Shown here piece after piece: positions 37,101 to 50,297 of a DNA stretch of 64,000 bases. Both the position numbers and the translations under genes were made by a program. The stretch comes from Selaginella tamariscina. Taxonomy: Eukaryota > Streptophyta > Lycopodiopsida > Selaginellales > Selaginellaceae. The stretch is from positions 1 to 64,000 of the forward strand of contig PUQB01000909.1 in assembly GCA_003024785.1 (NCBI GenBank). The letters are read 5' to 3'. Under the pieces are notes generated by a model, which saw only the letters and a list, made by a program, of their open reading frames with translations, had not been told where the DNA came from and did not search any database. Position 1 is the first letter of the stretch. The number at the start of each line of letters is the position of its first letter.

Positions 37101-39380
37101 TTAACTTTATGAAAAATATACTAACATTTACAATGTTAAATAACAAAAGATTTTAATATATTCTTTAATGAATAGGTTTTTAACCTATAAAAATAAAAAT
37201 GTATTTTTAACGTTATTAACATGTTATTAATAGCCAGTTTGTCGTAAGCATTCTTGAAGTTGTGTATTTTAATTATATGTAAAAAAACTTAAGTTTTATA
37301 AAATATAATATTTTAAGAATATGTTTTAATGGTTCGAATGTTATTTCAACCTTAAATTTTATTTTGAGAAATGGTTGATAATATACAAATTAAAATTAAT
37401 AATAATAATTTAAATATACTAGTAATATATATTTGACTTGTTTAAAATTTTTAATTAAGTAATATACTAATATATTATGTGGAAGACTTGAACATAAGTG
37501 TGTATGCATAAATGTGAAACTTAAATATTTGATTAAGCTTATTTAATAAGATCTTTTCTTTTAACTTGAGTTTAATTTTAAGAGTTTCATTTATATTAAG
37601 TAAGTAAAACTTGATCATTTTGAATTATTTTGAAAATCATAACATTATTAGACTTTCAATTAGTTATAAACAAACTTTTAAATAAATATATACAAGTTAC
37701 AATGTTATTTTAAGGTATTATAATACTTCATATTATATATGTAAATCATCATTTATATATATATATAAACATATAATTAATTGGTTGTGTGGGTGCATGC
37801 TTTTTAGACAATTATGTGTTTGTGTATTGAATTTGTAAACATATATACTCATGACATACAATGATGCAAATAAATAAGGACTCACAATTGTATATTATAT
37901 ATATTTTAATACAGTTTCAATCATTGGTTCATAATTATCTTATTACTTATTAATTTTAAATAGATTTAGACTAATGTTTAAATATTAACTTAAAATAGTT
38001 TAGAAAAGTTTAAATTAAAAATATTAATTCATAACATTCATGCTATATAATATATAACAAGATTAGTAATATGTACTCATTTTAATAAATAACATTTTTT
38101 ATTCAAGTTTAAAATATTTAATACAGAAAACCTTTTTAATTTTATTATTATAATTATTATTATTCGATATTCATTAATTTGAGACTTTATATGAATTTTG
38201 ATATTATATTAATTATTTACTTAGTTATTTCAAATTAAAAATATGTATTTTTTAATTTGTTTTTATTTTTATATATGAATAGATATAATTAATGTGAATT
38301 GCTGGAATATGTTTAATATTTATTTAAACATTATTAGTATTTATTAAGTTTTATTTATTTTTATTGATAAATATGTGACTGTAGAAGGTTTTAAATTAAT
38401 GAATATATGGAAATTAAGTTGAATTTTGAATTATTTATGGTGAATCAAACAATAATAAATTAAGGAAAAACAAAATAAAGTTTTTAAAAACATGATTGAT
38501 CATTGCATTAATTTAATTTCAAGTTTAAGTTTATAAATTTTATTAATAATTTTAATAGTGAGATTTATGTTTATCCCATTGTAAATTTATAAAATCTAAT
38601 TTTAACATTAGTAATACGATTTTAATATATAATTTGTAATATGTTAACACAATAATGTAATATAATAATATATATTTAAAGTGTACACAATGTGTAATAT
38701 GTGTTTAAACATGTATACAATATTAATTAATATATATATTAGTGAATAAATAAAATTTAAAACATAAAAATTATAACCATAAATTATAATTTATAAATAA
38801 TCAATTACTTAGATTTATAGGAAAAGATGATTCACACGATTATAATATATTATTATATTTACGTGTGACAAATTTTAAACATTCGTATATTTTAAACTTT
38901 TTGAACTTCTTAAGATACTTCTTAATCTTCGTCATGGCACGTGACCGTTGCAAATTCTCTCTGCGTGTATTGTTTCTCACGCATACATGTGTATGTGTGA
39001 TATTTTCACGTACTACACATATTGCAAGTCAGTAAACATAAACACACCGTGGTTATATTAGAGATATATTAAGTTTTATACAAAAAACCTTGTTGGAACA
39101 GCAGGGTACAAGTAGTCCATACATTTAAATGTACACGTAGTTACATAAGATGTAAGTTATAGTTGTACGTTGTGCATGCCAAGGGCGACTATCACACATT
39201 TTAAGCTCGTAATGTATATTATATATACACATACGACATGTTACACGTACACAATGTAGAGAGAGAAAATATATGGTATGCACTAAGAGAGGGACGAGCT
39301 TGGGGCTGGAAACCCTTCAGCAGTGAAAGGATAGTTAATACACATACAGATGTATGTTAACTATATGTAAGGTAAGATCA
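34161..39380. other. AT-rich gene-poor stretch
   Basis: More than 5 kb of very AT-rich DNA with short random frames and a few small (GT)n and (TA)n tracts (for example near 36960). No conserved protein, RNA gene or transposon domain was recognised. The rotatin and KIN17 genes converge on it from either side. Confidence 0.6.
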
Positions 39381-40682
39381 TTAGAGGGCGAGCTTGCAGA
39401 AGTCCTCATACGCAACTTGAGAAACGACATTCTCACCAATCTGAAGCGTGCAACAAAACCTGTCTATGTCGCACGAAAGAACTTGGCTTCGCATCCCCTG
39501 TGTGCCCCATTCACTACTTCACACGCCCACCAATATTTGAACCATGTTTCTAGCTCTGCCTGGTCCACTCTCACTATGTCACCCGTGTCCAACATCTCTA
39601 TTCCCCAACGTACTTATCCAAAACCTGTAAACACATTGTGAGCGTGCATGTCTTTAGAGAAGCCATTTTACATATCTATCTCTATCTTACTTTTTGACAA
39701 CCCCTTTCTTGTTGTAATACGCACCATCCTGAAGTTTTCTAGCCAAACCTTGACAACGATTCCCTGAAATAACCAGTCGTCGTGCCTCTTGTCTTCTGCA
39801 TTGCTATGTGAGACGGTCCATTCTTTCACTTCCTCGCCTATTGGGCCTTCTTGGTCCTCGTTTGCCGCCTCGGCACCACCTTTTTGGGAAGACTGAAAGC
39901 AACCTTTCTCTCGTCGCTCGTCCGAGAAACTGAAACCAGAAAAGAAGCAATTCAATACATCTATGGACACACATATATACAGACATAGTAGATTGTGGTT
40001 TCCTGGTAAAATCTCATAAACATAATAATTCATAATATTTGTCTACGTCTGTATGTTATATGTATTGCTTGTATATAACTCACAGACACACACAACGAGA
40101 GATTTACTCCAGTTTAGGATCCTTGGCCTCCTGGAGGCAGGAGGAGGACGACTTGGCACGCTTTGATTTGAGCTTCAAGTTCCTTCTGGTGGAGGGACTC
40201 AAGGTCAGCTTCCCCTCTATCCCGCTTCTTCTTGAGCTCCTTCTTGAGGAGAGTCTCCGGGTCCCGATCAATGTACGTTATGTACCAGCCCTTCGGGTAT
40301 CCTCGACTTTGCATTTGCCGGTTACCCAGATACTGCACAACGAGGTGAGTGAAGACCACCTGGTGCTGTTCATATGTATGTGGTGCCGATCCTTGATCAT
40401 CTCGTTGTTGATGTGATTTGCAAGAACACGGCCCGCATGCTTTGCGTACCTGAGAAATGTTGATTCGAAGCAGCTGGAGAAGTCGGACGTGAGCTTGCCC
40501 CTGTTCTCCCCCCATAGCTGCATCTGCCGGATGTGCGAGTCGCTGCTGCAGTGACACTTAAATCCATTCTCATCACGGCACTGCTTTTGGCACATCTGGC
40601 AATACCACCGGAGCTTCTGCAAGCCGCGTGCCTTAATCGCCTTTGCGATCGCCTTCGGCGTCATCGCTTCGTGCTTCCCCAT
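39381..40682 (-). CDS. KIN17: KIN17 DNA/RNA-binding protein, frame-disrupted
   Basis: The minus strand reads as KIN17 from ATG 40682. MGKHEAMTPKAIAKAIKARG and LRWYCQMCQKQCRDENGFKC form the C2H2-like zinc finger, ending CHCSSDSHIRQMQ. The KIN17 mid domain follows (DRHHIHMNSTRW, GKCKVEDT, then PKGWYITYIDRD in another frame). A second exon (about 39943-39690) ends with WLFQGIVVKV, the first KOW-like unit. A third (39638-39381) has LDKYVG, RVDQAELET, VVNGAHRG and VAYEDFCKLAL before the stop. At least five frame changes exist, for example a lost C in 'acccgaagg' (about 40296) and a lost A in 'ggggaatagag' (about 39600). Homologues act in DNA replication, repair of UV damage and splicing in the nucleus. 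The density of breaks makes a pseudogene possible, but all domains are present in order. Confidence 0.85.
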
Positions 40683-40794
40683 CGCCGAAGAACCCTAACC
40701 TTCTGCCCTAAAACAACATTGAAGATCAACTTTATCGTTTAGTTGTATGCAGATTCATATACATGTCGATATGTGTATGTCAACATAGTGTGTA

Positions 40795-40890
40795 CACATA
40801 TATACATTTAAAGAGATACTTCAAACTATTTTCAAATAGGTAAAATTGCTAGAATGGACATTACTTTAATTACTGTATTAGTACGTGTTG
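40795..40890 (+). repeat. Degenerate copy of rotatin intron 18/exon 19 sequence
   Basis: The sequence 'aaagagatactt.aaa.ta.tttcaaataggtaaaattgctag' here matches 28880-28920, where the same words span the 3' splice site of a rotatin exon ('...tttcag|ataggtgaattgctag'). 'attactgtatta' later in the copy matches the end of that exon. The AG acceptor is lost (caaat for cagat). Because intron sequence is included, this arose by DNA duplication, not from a spliced mRNA. Confidence 0.65.
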
Positions 40891-41559
40891 TTAATTTTAT
40901 ATAATAATTTTTCATTTAGCTTTTTATATTAATATTTATATTTTAAATCTTATGTAATTTAAGTTGACTTAATAACGGGGGCGGGCTAAATGGCGTGCCG
41001 CAGTACAATTTCGTACAAACGTATGCACACTTCCTTATAATTTTTAATCAAAAACATGCCATCCTTAGTGCCTAGGACATACCTATGGTTTGTGATAAAG
41101 ATATTAATTCAAATTTGCATACAATGATTATCGATTTATAATAATAATTCAATGCCAAAATATGTACTTTTTGTTACCACTGTGGAGTTCCTTTTATATA
41201 AAAGAAGAAAATATGTTTATTCAAAAATGTTTTCGACTTAATCTTTTCAAATTTCTTATTAATAGAATTAACTTAACTAATTTGTTGTGTTATGATTATG
41301 TGTGTCCATGTGCATATGTATATGTATCATGCTCATGTGTATGCACTTGAAAATATATAAAAGTTTTTTAAGTTTTGGGTATTATACAATCTTATATATA
41401 TTTATATATGTGTGTGTGTATTTATGCATATATAGGTATGTATATGAATTTGTATGTAATTTTGTGGTCAACTAGTTAATTAAGTAAATTATATAAAATG
41501 TACCAAAGCAAAAGATCAATAATATTGTATTTTAGAAAAATAATATTGTATTTTAGAAA
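40891..41559. other. AT-rich intergenic sequence upstream of KIN17
   Basis: No gene recognised; only short random frames and a small (GT)n tract near 41410. Confidence 0.5.
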
Positions 41560-42210
41560 AGAAATTGAACTCTTAACTTTTTGAGCCATGTATTGTTCTT
41601 GGTATTGAGGGTAGCACATAACTCATCAGGTTGCAAGATTCAACCTCATCAAGGCGCAATTAATATTCTATTTTTGAAAAAATAACTGAAGTTTCAACCT
41701 TATAAGCCATACAAAGTCTTCAACATTAAGGATGTCCATGATTTGAAATGGTTTTGAATCTTCAAAATGAATTTAATTCATAAGTCATGCAACATCCTAA
41801 TGTTGAGAATGGTGCATAGCCTAAAAGGTTGTGAGTTCAAACCTAGCTTATAGTGCATGACTTAAAAAGGTTGCAAATTCAAACCTAGCTAAGGCAAGGT
41901 TAATATTGTAATTTTAAAAATGAATTAAACTTGTAGCTTTTTTTTAATTGAACTTGTAACTTTTGGGTCATGACCCTAAAAAGGCTATGAATTAAACTTT
42001 GCTAGGGTAAAGTTAATATTTTATTGAAGAAATAATTAAATTTTGCAACTTTTTAGATCTTAAACCCTTTCTAAGCCCTCAGCATTGAGGCCAACAGATT
42101 ATGAGTTTGAACCTTGTTAAGACGAGATTAATATTGTATATTGAATTTCAACTTTTTTGGCCATGCCATGGCCTAAAAGGTTGCAAGTTCAATGTTTTTA
42201 ACCCGAAGAG
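41560..42210 (+). repeat. Degenerate tandem array, unit about 115 bp, with a tRNA B-box-like word
   Basis: The phrase 'aaaaggttgcaagttcaaacctagctaaggcaaggttaatattgta' recurs with variation at about 41629, 41827, 41866, 41980, 42094 and 42176, alternating with 'gaacttgtaactttttgggccatg'-like text. The 'gagttcaaacct' part resembles a pol III B-box (GGTTCAAACC), but no box A at tRNA spacing and no acceptor stem is present. It may be a decayed SINE-like or minisatellite repeat. Confidence 0.65.
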
Positions 42211-44140
42211 CCAACACATAGCTGCCAAATGGCCATTCGGCTCATCATTTATTTGAGTAATGCTAAGTCTTCCAAGATAACCCTAAGAGTCTGATTCAGA
42301 GGTAGAAGGACTTAGAGTCCTACCCTAAGTCCCCTAGAATGACCATCCCTAAACCCTAGAGTATACTGAGCAGATTTTAGGATTCTGTTCCAGTAGACCC
42401 AGACAGGCTTATGCTCTAACCCCACAAAGGAGATGTGTTACACATATTCCGTGACAGAGTCAAAGCATCATCACTTAACCCTTAAAGAATCTTCATTTGG
42501 GAGTAAACCACTTTAGGTTGACAAGGGTACCCTGAATCACGATTAATCCCAAGGGTTTGAGTGGCCAAGTCATACCTAAACCTAGGGCTAGTACTTAGTG
42601 AGGACATGAATGTGCGTGACACGAGTGTTCTACTAAGCAAACCCCTAAGGCTAGGTTTGGATAACCCTAAGTACATAACCTTGCAGTGCCTCACAAAAGA
42701 GCTCTTGTTAACACGCTTAGGTTGTTCAACCTTGAATTCCAAGGAGAACACTCCCTTAACCAAGTGCCAAAGCACACCTTTACGAGACCTAAACTCCCTT
42801 GAGCGGATGCTCAAGGCTTAACACCCTAGTGCAAGCACAAGCATGTCTGTTTATCTAAGTATCCAACCCTTGACAACAAGCCCATGACACAACCCCAAAG
42901 GGCGTGCCTCGGGCGTTGATCGTGTGACATTTAGCCCAGTGTCACATCTCCATGTGACATTGCCTTCCCTAATGTGGGCTATCATGCCATAGCCCTTAAA
43001 TTCAAGAGAGTTACACCAAGTGCCACAAACGTGGTTCCTAAATGTAAATTTTAAAACCCCTTAGTAAACCTCATGAACTAAGTAATGTGAACCTGTCAAA
43101 AATCCCATGCCCACAGTTGGAGAAGGACATGGATGTGCCTTGCCTTGGCCGTGAGTGCTACACCTAGCTTGACGTGGAGGAGGAGGCTGGAGACAAGCTT
43201 ATACCTTTGCCTCTTGGAAGTCCAATCCGACAAGATCTCTCAAGCATGGATTCGCCAACGTTAAGGGTAAGCTACCCAAGGGTGAGATGTACCCCTGTCA
43301 TTTGGAAGTTAAGCAGCACAACAAAGGGTTATGCCTTAACAAACAATTTAGAGCTTGCACTGGAAGAAGAGTAACAAGCTCAGTCATGAACCCAAGAACC
43401 TTCACTCTTACATACTCTACTTATTTTATGTGACGAAGCCCCCCCCTCCCCGCTTTTCCTAATATGTATAGTCGGCTGGCACGAAATTAGCTACCCTTAT
43501 TAAGTTAATGAGAGAGTGTTAACTTAGTCTACTCTAACCCTAAACCCTACCCAAGGGGGTGGGGTTTTTAGGGCGTGGGTTAGGGCAACCCTAGGGGTGT
43601 TCCTCAACCCTACTAAACATGCCCAACTCATCCACATTAACCAATTAGCCTAACTCGAACGTTAAAATTGGGGGTGGGTTTTTAGAAGGTAAGTTCTAGC
43701 TTTGCTTAGAGTTTCCTGCAAATACCTAAATGACAACCCAGCTGAACCATCACCAGATACCCAAGTGCACTAAGCGGGCCTGTTTCCTACTACATCTAGG
43801 GTCCATTAGTAGGTAACAACAGTCAATGTCCAAAGTAAAAGTCGAGTCATAGTAAAACCCCTTGCATACCAAAATCAAGTACTTCAGAACCGTCATTCAC
43901 TAAGTCGTAAACCCAGTTACTGGCACCACTTACGACATGAAGTCACTTGGAGACCTTTTGCACGTATGCAAAGTCTATCACCTGACGCACACACACAATG
44001 GTTAATTTCTTTACTTAACTATTTATATTGAAGGCCTTTAGTTAGTGTTGTTGCTAGCCCCTTGGTTAATAAGAAATAAAGACTTGCTTTATTCCTTTAT
44101 ATTAAATGTTTGACCTTTGTCATCTAACGCACAACAAGCA
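42211..44140. other. GC-richer unassigned block
   Basis: Base composition shifts sharply from the AT-rich surroundings, with repeated 'cctaagtc', 'aaccctaaaccct' (about 43540) and 'ccctagggg' words. Small open frames exist on both strands but none shows a known domain. It may be a non-coding part of a retrotransposon; no LTR ends or primer-binding site could be fixed. Confidence 0.4.
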
Positions 44141-47100
44141 CTTCTAAATGCTTGATTAAACACCTTCGCATTTCTTTGATTTTCCAATGGTCCCACATCT
44201 CCACATGTTATGATATTATAACTTCACATTTCTACATCCCTCAGTGTCCTTTACATAAGGGTCTGCTACTATATCTATCCCTCATTAGTATATAGTTACG
44301 CCATACTAGGTACGGGACTTTTATCGAAATCAAGCTCTTTTCTGATGCTAGAGTACTTCTCTTGAAACCTATTCTTCTGTAAACATGTCAATTTGGCCAG
44401 AGGTGATCAATAGGCACATGGCTGTACACATGTATATAACAAGGTCATGCTAACTTGAAATTAGCCCATCCACTTGATATATCATTGACATAACTTCATT
44501 CCCAATGAAAATTAAATTCATGTCAAATCTATTACCAAGTGTAATAGCACTAATATTCACTTTTCGCAACCAATTTGTACTCTTTAATAACACCGACCAG
44601 TTCAAGGACCATATAAAGCTAACATACATTTCATAAAAACTAATGTGGAAATCAAGAAATTTCACCCATCTCTAATCCTTAATCGATGACCTTTATATAG
44701 CACATGTCTTAATTGACACGCTCATTGTATCATTCTCCAAAGAGCACAACATACTAGATGCCATTAATAATTCCTAACTCTCATCTCGCTAAGTTTAAAA
44801 TATCAAATTTTAAAACTTAGTTTCTATGACAAGAGTCTCTTTGAATTCAAAATACTGCATGCCTTTGTAACATTATATTATTTATATTCTCAAAATTAAT
44901 TATGTTATGTCAATGTCCCTAACACTATACCAACGTATAGCATTTCCACTCATTTGAGCAATTAGTGTTTTTGACAAGTAACTTAAACTAATCTTAAATC
45001 CATAAACAATTGCAATTTTGATTTGATATTCTTGAATAGATAACGATTGTTTTAATGTTCAAGTCCTAAGTTACCAACTAATTATTATACTAATGAATAT
45101 AACCTTATAATCGTTTAATTTATTAAAATGCTACAACTATAATATGGATATAGTCTTAGTTTACACAAATCGAACTTCAATTTTGAAATGAAAAATATAA
45201 TGGTACTTTAGATCCGAGTAATCGTTCAGAGACTAAGAGGAATCATGAATGAGTGTTTAGTTCATCTAACTGATTTAGTAAGATATTATTTTCAACACTA
45301 ATGTTATCATGACACCAACGTGCCACATTAATTTCATGTTTCAGCTATATCCCATAATTCAACATATCTTCCCAAACATGAATAAGATATTTATTTCAGT
45401 ATGTGAAACTAAGATAATATATTATTCATTTTAGACATCTAGCAATTATCAGAATACCACATTGCTCTCAAGTAATGTATTGAGAAACTCCTCATTTCTC
45501 AATTAACTTGAAAACACATTTCAAATTACAACACTAATGTACTACCTTACCAAAGTGTAAGATTCAGATCTGCTTGAGTCTTTATATTTTATGATTATGA
45601 TCACCTCATGTGATCAGCTTTCCAAACTCAATATTGAGGAGATATCTTATCATACTTTGATAAATCGTTTATAATCAATCTTAAAAAGATTGTCACAATT
45701 GCAATTAATCTTTAAAACTATTGGGGAGTTACTTTATCAAATACTTTATTATTCAAACAATATAAAATCTATAAGAGATATTCATAATAGAATATTAGAA
45801 TTAATCATTATTTGTCCTAGTAATGTATCATATTAAAATTATAAATTTGAAATCATAATGCTCATCAAGTTGTATAACTCATCAAGTTTTGTGCTTTAAT
45901 AAAAAAAGTTATTACAGCATGATTGGACTTCAATAATGTGTCACAAATAAACATGAAGAAGCTTAAAACCCTAAACAATAATAATGCATTATCAGTTTGT
46001 TTAGCTAGTTAAAGAACTTGATTGATATAAATTATTTAATGTCAAATTGAAGGATTAATAAAATCTATTTACATTAGCACACCTCTAATTATGTATACAT
46101 GTATATTAATTAATAATGTGTCTACTTATGAGATAAATGGTTGAATAAAATAAGGTTACTAAACATAAAAGAAGTTGTTAATAACTCTTTCAGCTGATTA
46201 AATATTTATTAACACTTTACGTATACCAAAAAGATACATATTAATAAATTAATTCCCAAACATGAGTAATTCATCAATGAAATTGAAACTCCTAAAGCAT
46301 ATAAGGACGAGAAAACTCTTATACTACCTACACACAATTGCACTGGATCTACCTACAAACCCATATGACAAATGTAATACCTTAAGTGGTTTTTGTTAAA
46401 CTAAATACACATTTTTTAAACTTTAATTATAAAATAACATTTTGAAATTAATTCAATTGCATATTACAAAGATGATCCTCTTATGAACCAAAAATATAGA
46501 TAAAAACATTATCAATTAATTAGCAATAGTATTTGACATATTAATAAAAGTTTGCAATAAGTAAAGCCAAAGTCAACGTGAAGAATATAACCCACAAATT
46601 CATAAAGATTAAAAAGTGTATAAAATAACATTTTTGGAACATCTTCATTAACCATTCGAACCTATTAATATCTAAAGGTTAAATTTAATTTAATCAATCA
46701 TTTACACTAACCCAAATGGTTTAATAGATTTCCTTTTATGATTATGTTTTAGTTAGCACCTTCAAAAACCTTACATTACCAGTTAATTCTTCATATGTAC
46801 TCTTGAAACATTGAATAAATATATATACTAACAATTTAATACATTATTCACAATATTCTAACAATGTATTGAATACATAAATTTATTGAGACAAATATCA
46901 CCTAAGAATTGAAACCCATGGCACATATATGTGAGGTGCATATGTATGTACAATGGCATTCTATATTTCAGTATTTTATTCATTGAATCGTTTTATGGCG
47001 TTGATGAAAGTTGAATATATTTATTTATAATTAATTCGGATTAAAATTATAGCATACCATATCATACACATATACACATATATACTGCATATCATGCATG

Positions 47101-47923
47101 TATACATGTATATTAAATGACGGTGTCCACGGTGCTAAAGAAATGTGTAAATCTCATGCAAGATGTGTATCTACATATATATAATAGTAATGAAAACGGC
47201 AGGAAAGTAATGGTCATGCTTTATAAGTTCTATATGCATGAAGTTATACAACATATGCATACACAAACTTATATGTATACCTTATACCAAATCCTTAAAG
47301 ATCATTTGGAAGATTCTAAGTAGAAGTTTATGTGTGTGTGTGAGTTTATATATAATTTGTATAAGTGCTTATGACTTGATACAAACTACATGTATATCAT
47401 CATTTTATGTACATAGACGTTTATACTACATATACATATTATAGTATACAGATAGATATACTCTTGCCACTTCTTTGGATGGGTGAGTATATAATACAGT
47501 ACATTGTACAGTCCATATACGTGTATTAGTTGTTTGTATTGCAGGAGTATGTTCACTTTGATCAATACTCTCAACACCTGTACACACACACATATATATG
47601 TATATGTATATATCATAATAGACATTTATATCCATATCTGGACGTAATATATATCATATTTATAATGTTAGTACATACGATACGCACCTGTAGTATGTAC
47701 ATCCATAGGAGACACAATGGTCTAACAGACGTGTTTCTATATGATACACACCTGTAGTATGTACATACATAGGGACGCTTCATGTGTATGTGTGTGTCTA
47801 ATGTTAAAATACTAAACGTTTTATATGTTTCTCTATGATAGCACATATATACATCCCTCTCTATATCTTTGATCATCTCTCTCACACACACACGCACGCA
47901 CGCACGCACGCACGTACATGGTG
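44141..47923. other. AT-rich intergenic sequence with a small tandem duplication
   Basis: No gene recognised. At 47680-47775 a phrase 'gatac(g/a)cacctgtagtatgtacat(c/a)catagg' occurs twice about 60 bp apart. A CA/CGCA repeat lies at 47880-47916, just beyond the 3' end of the PPR gene. Confidence 0.55.
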
Positions 47924-49853
47924 TTATACTTGAGATTGCAACAAATAAGGTACTGCAGTAGCAGGCTCGGCATGGAACACATACTTTAAAGCGTTCCCAC
48001 CTAAAGTTTTCTGACTCTTACATGCACCAAGGTAAGAAGTCCATTCTTGAGCCTGCGGCGTAAACGGCATAGTCCAGAGCAGCTCTTCCGCCTCATGTAG
48101 ATACCCTGCCCTCCAAGTAAGTCGACGACGCATCCGAAGTGCTCCTTTGTACTCTTCACACCATAGTCCATCTTCATAGAGCGAAAACACTCGCACCCAG
48201 CACGAACACACCCACCATGACTACACTCTTGTAGCATATAAGTAAATGTGACTTCATCAGGACATATACCTTCCACTTGCATTCGGTACATAAACTCGGA
48301 CAAAGGAAACGTGCTTTGCAAGTGCATTCCTAGCATTGTGTTCCAGAGAGCCAAATGGTGCTCCTCAACTGCATCAAACATCCGCCTAGCTCTGTACAGA
48401 TTCCCTTCTCTGGCACTTGCTGTTATAATCAGACTCCACGAAACAAAGTTCCGGTGTGGCATCAGAGAGAAAAACTCCATGGCATTCTGGATATCCCCAT
48501 ATGCAGAAAGCATAGCATTCCATGAACCGATATCGGACACCGGCAAGGCGTCGAGGAGTACTCTGGCCTCTTCCACATGCCCGGATCGAGCGTAAGCCGT
48601 TAACATTGCATTGCAGGAGAGCAAGTTCCAGTGAGACATTGAGTCGAACACACGCCTTGCACTTTGAACAACCCCATTTCCGGCGTACGTCTGAACCATC
48701 GCGGTGGAGGACACCACGTCGTGTACCGGCATCCTAGAAAAGTATATTCAGCTTTCTCGATATCCCCGCGTTGGGCATATGCAGGATATCATCGTAGCAA
48801 AAGAAAGAGCGTTGCGGGATGGCATTCTCTCGAAGAGGCTCTCGAGCTTTCCGATGTTACGAGCATGAGCGACCAGCATGGCATTCCAACAGGCAAGATC
48901 GCACTCTGAGACTCTGTTAAAGATGCATACAGCTTCATCTATCGGGACCGAAGTGAGAACCGTAGCCAACGAAACAGAGTTCCACTCGGGCATCCTGTAC
49001 AGGAGCTCCAGAGCTTCATGTAAATGCCCACTGGGCATATGCAGAGAGCATCGCGTTCCATGAGACCAAGTCCCTGCTGGGCAAGCCATCGAAGATCTTC
49101 TTCGCTTCATATAAACAGAAGCTCCTCGCGTTTGCTGTTAACATAGCTGTACTTGAAACAGTGTCCCATTCCGGTATCTTCTCAAAGAGTCTCCTACAGT
49201 CTTCCAGATGTCCGTATTGGGCATATGCAGAGAGCATTGAAGTCCACGTTGTAGAGTTTCTCATCGGCATGCGAGTGAATATAACCTCCGCTTCTTCGAG
49301 CTCCCCAGACTGTACATAAGCTGATAAAATGGCATTCCAAGAAGCCAAGTTCGGACTGGACATGGACTGAAACAGATTCTTGCGTCATGGAGATGCCCAT
49401 TTCGGCAAATGCAGTAAGCATTGCATTCCATGAGACAGCGTCTTTTTCTTCAAAGCTATCAAATGTTTTCTTAGCGTCCTCAACCTGCCCGGCTTCTGCA
49501 AAAGCACTTAAGATGGTGTTCCAGGATACAGAGTCCTTGCCAGGGATAGAATGAAAGAAAGCCTCTGCCTCATGGAGATGCCCATTCCGGGCATATGCAG
49601 AGAGGAGCAAGTTCCATGAGTAGACGTCCTTGTGGGAGATGGAATGGAACACTCTATGCGCGTCTGTAATGCTGCCGCATTTCCCGTACATCTGTATCAG
49701 CAGATTCGATAAGTATGTGTCTAAAGAGAGCCGTGGATGGGCTTTGAGAATTTGAGTATGGAGTTGAGTAGCTGAGGATAACCCTTTAGAGGATTTAATG
49801 AGATGTATCCACTGGTTAACGCTACTTGTGTCATGCAGTTTCTCATATATCAT
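47924..49853 (-). CDS. Pentatricopeptide repeat (PPR) protein, frame-disrupted
   Basis: An intronless PPR gene starts at ATG 49853 and stops at 47924. It opens with LHTQILKAHPRL and LLIQMYGKCGS. A long ladder of about 31-residue S-type repeats follows, each with a 'W(N/T)xxLSAYAxxGxLxxA' core (SWNLLLSAYARNGHLHEAE, SWNTILSAFAEAGQVEDAK, SWNAILSAYVQSGELEEAE and so on). It ends with HFGCVVDLLGRAGYLHEAEE and WTSYLGACK, an E-type end, with no DYW domain. The frame changes at least six times (near 49400, 49370, 49028, 48790, 48735 and 48112), always with the repeat ladder continuing immediately. Most look like one-base losses in A or G runs. Such proteins bind organellar RNA and usually specify C-to-U editing or processing sites. 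Lycophytes and ferns have greatly expanded families of this kind. Confidence 0.9.
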
Positions 49854-50297
49854 TGATGTCTCATATCTTTAAACATTTAAACATATTTTAAACAAATATA
49901 TGGTATATTATTAAGCAAATTATCACTCGTATATTTCATACTTAATACACTCAATAATGCCCCTTGTCATGTACCAAACAAGAGTTTGATCACAAACGTT
50001 TACCTTGTGGAGTTTTCCAGGTGTGCCTCTTAGACATTAACCTTCGTAAGTACTCTGAAGTATTGTTAACAAGCTTGAACCACCCGTGTGTTACTGAAAC
50101 TCGCAATATGTGCTGCTGCCTGAGCTTATTTGTGTTGGAAGTTGTAGAGGTGACTGGCTTGCAAAAACGTCCCTCTACAAGGTTCTGTAAAAAATTAAAA
50201 AAAAAATTAAAGACATACGAACATGTGTGCATACATATGTGCGTACGAGAAAGAACCAACTTACGCGATTAAGTGTTGAAGGTGCTTGGAGATCACA

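Noticed and set aside
43230..43350. 5S rRNA-like 'ggaagttaagcagc'
   Set aside because: Only a short word matches; the 5S internal control region and ends are absent.
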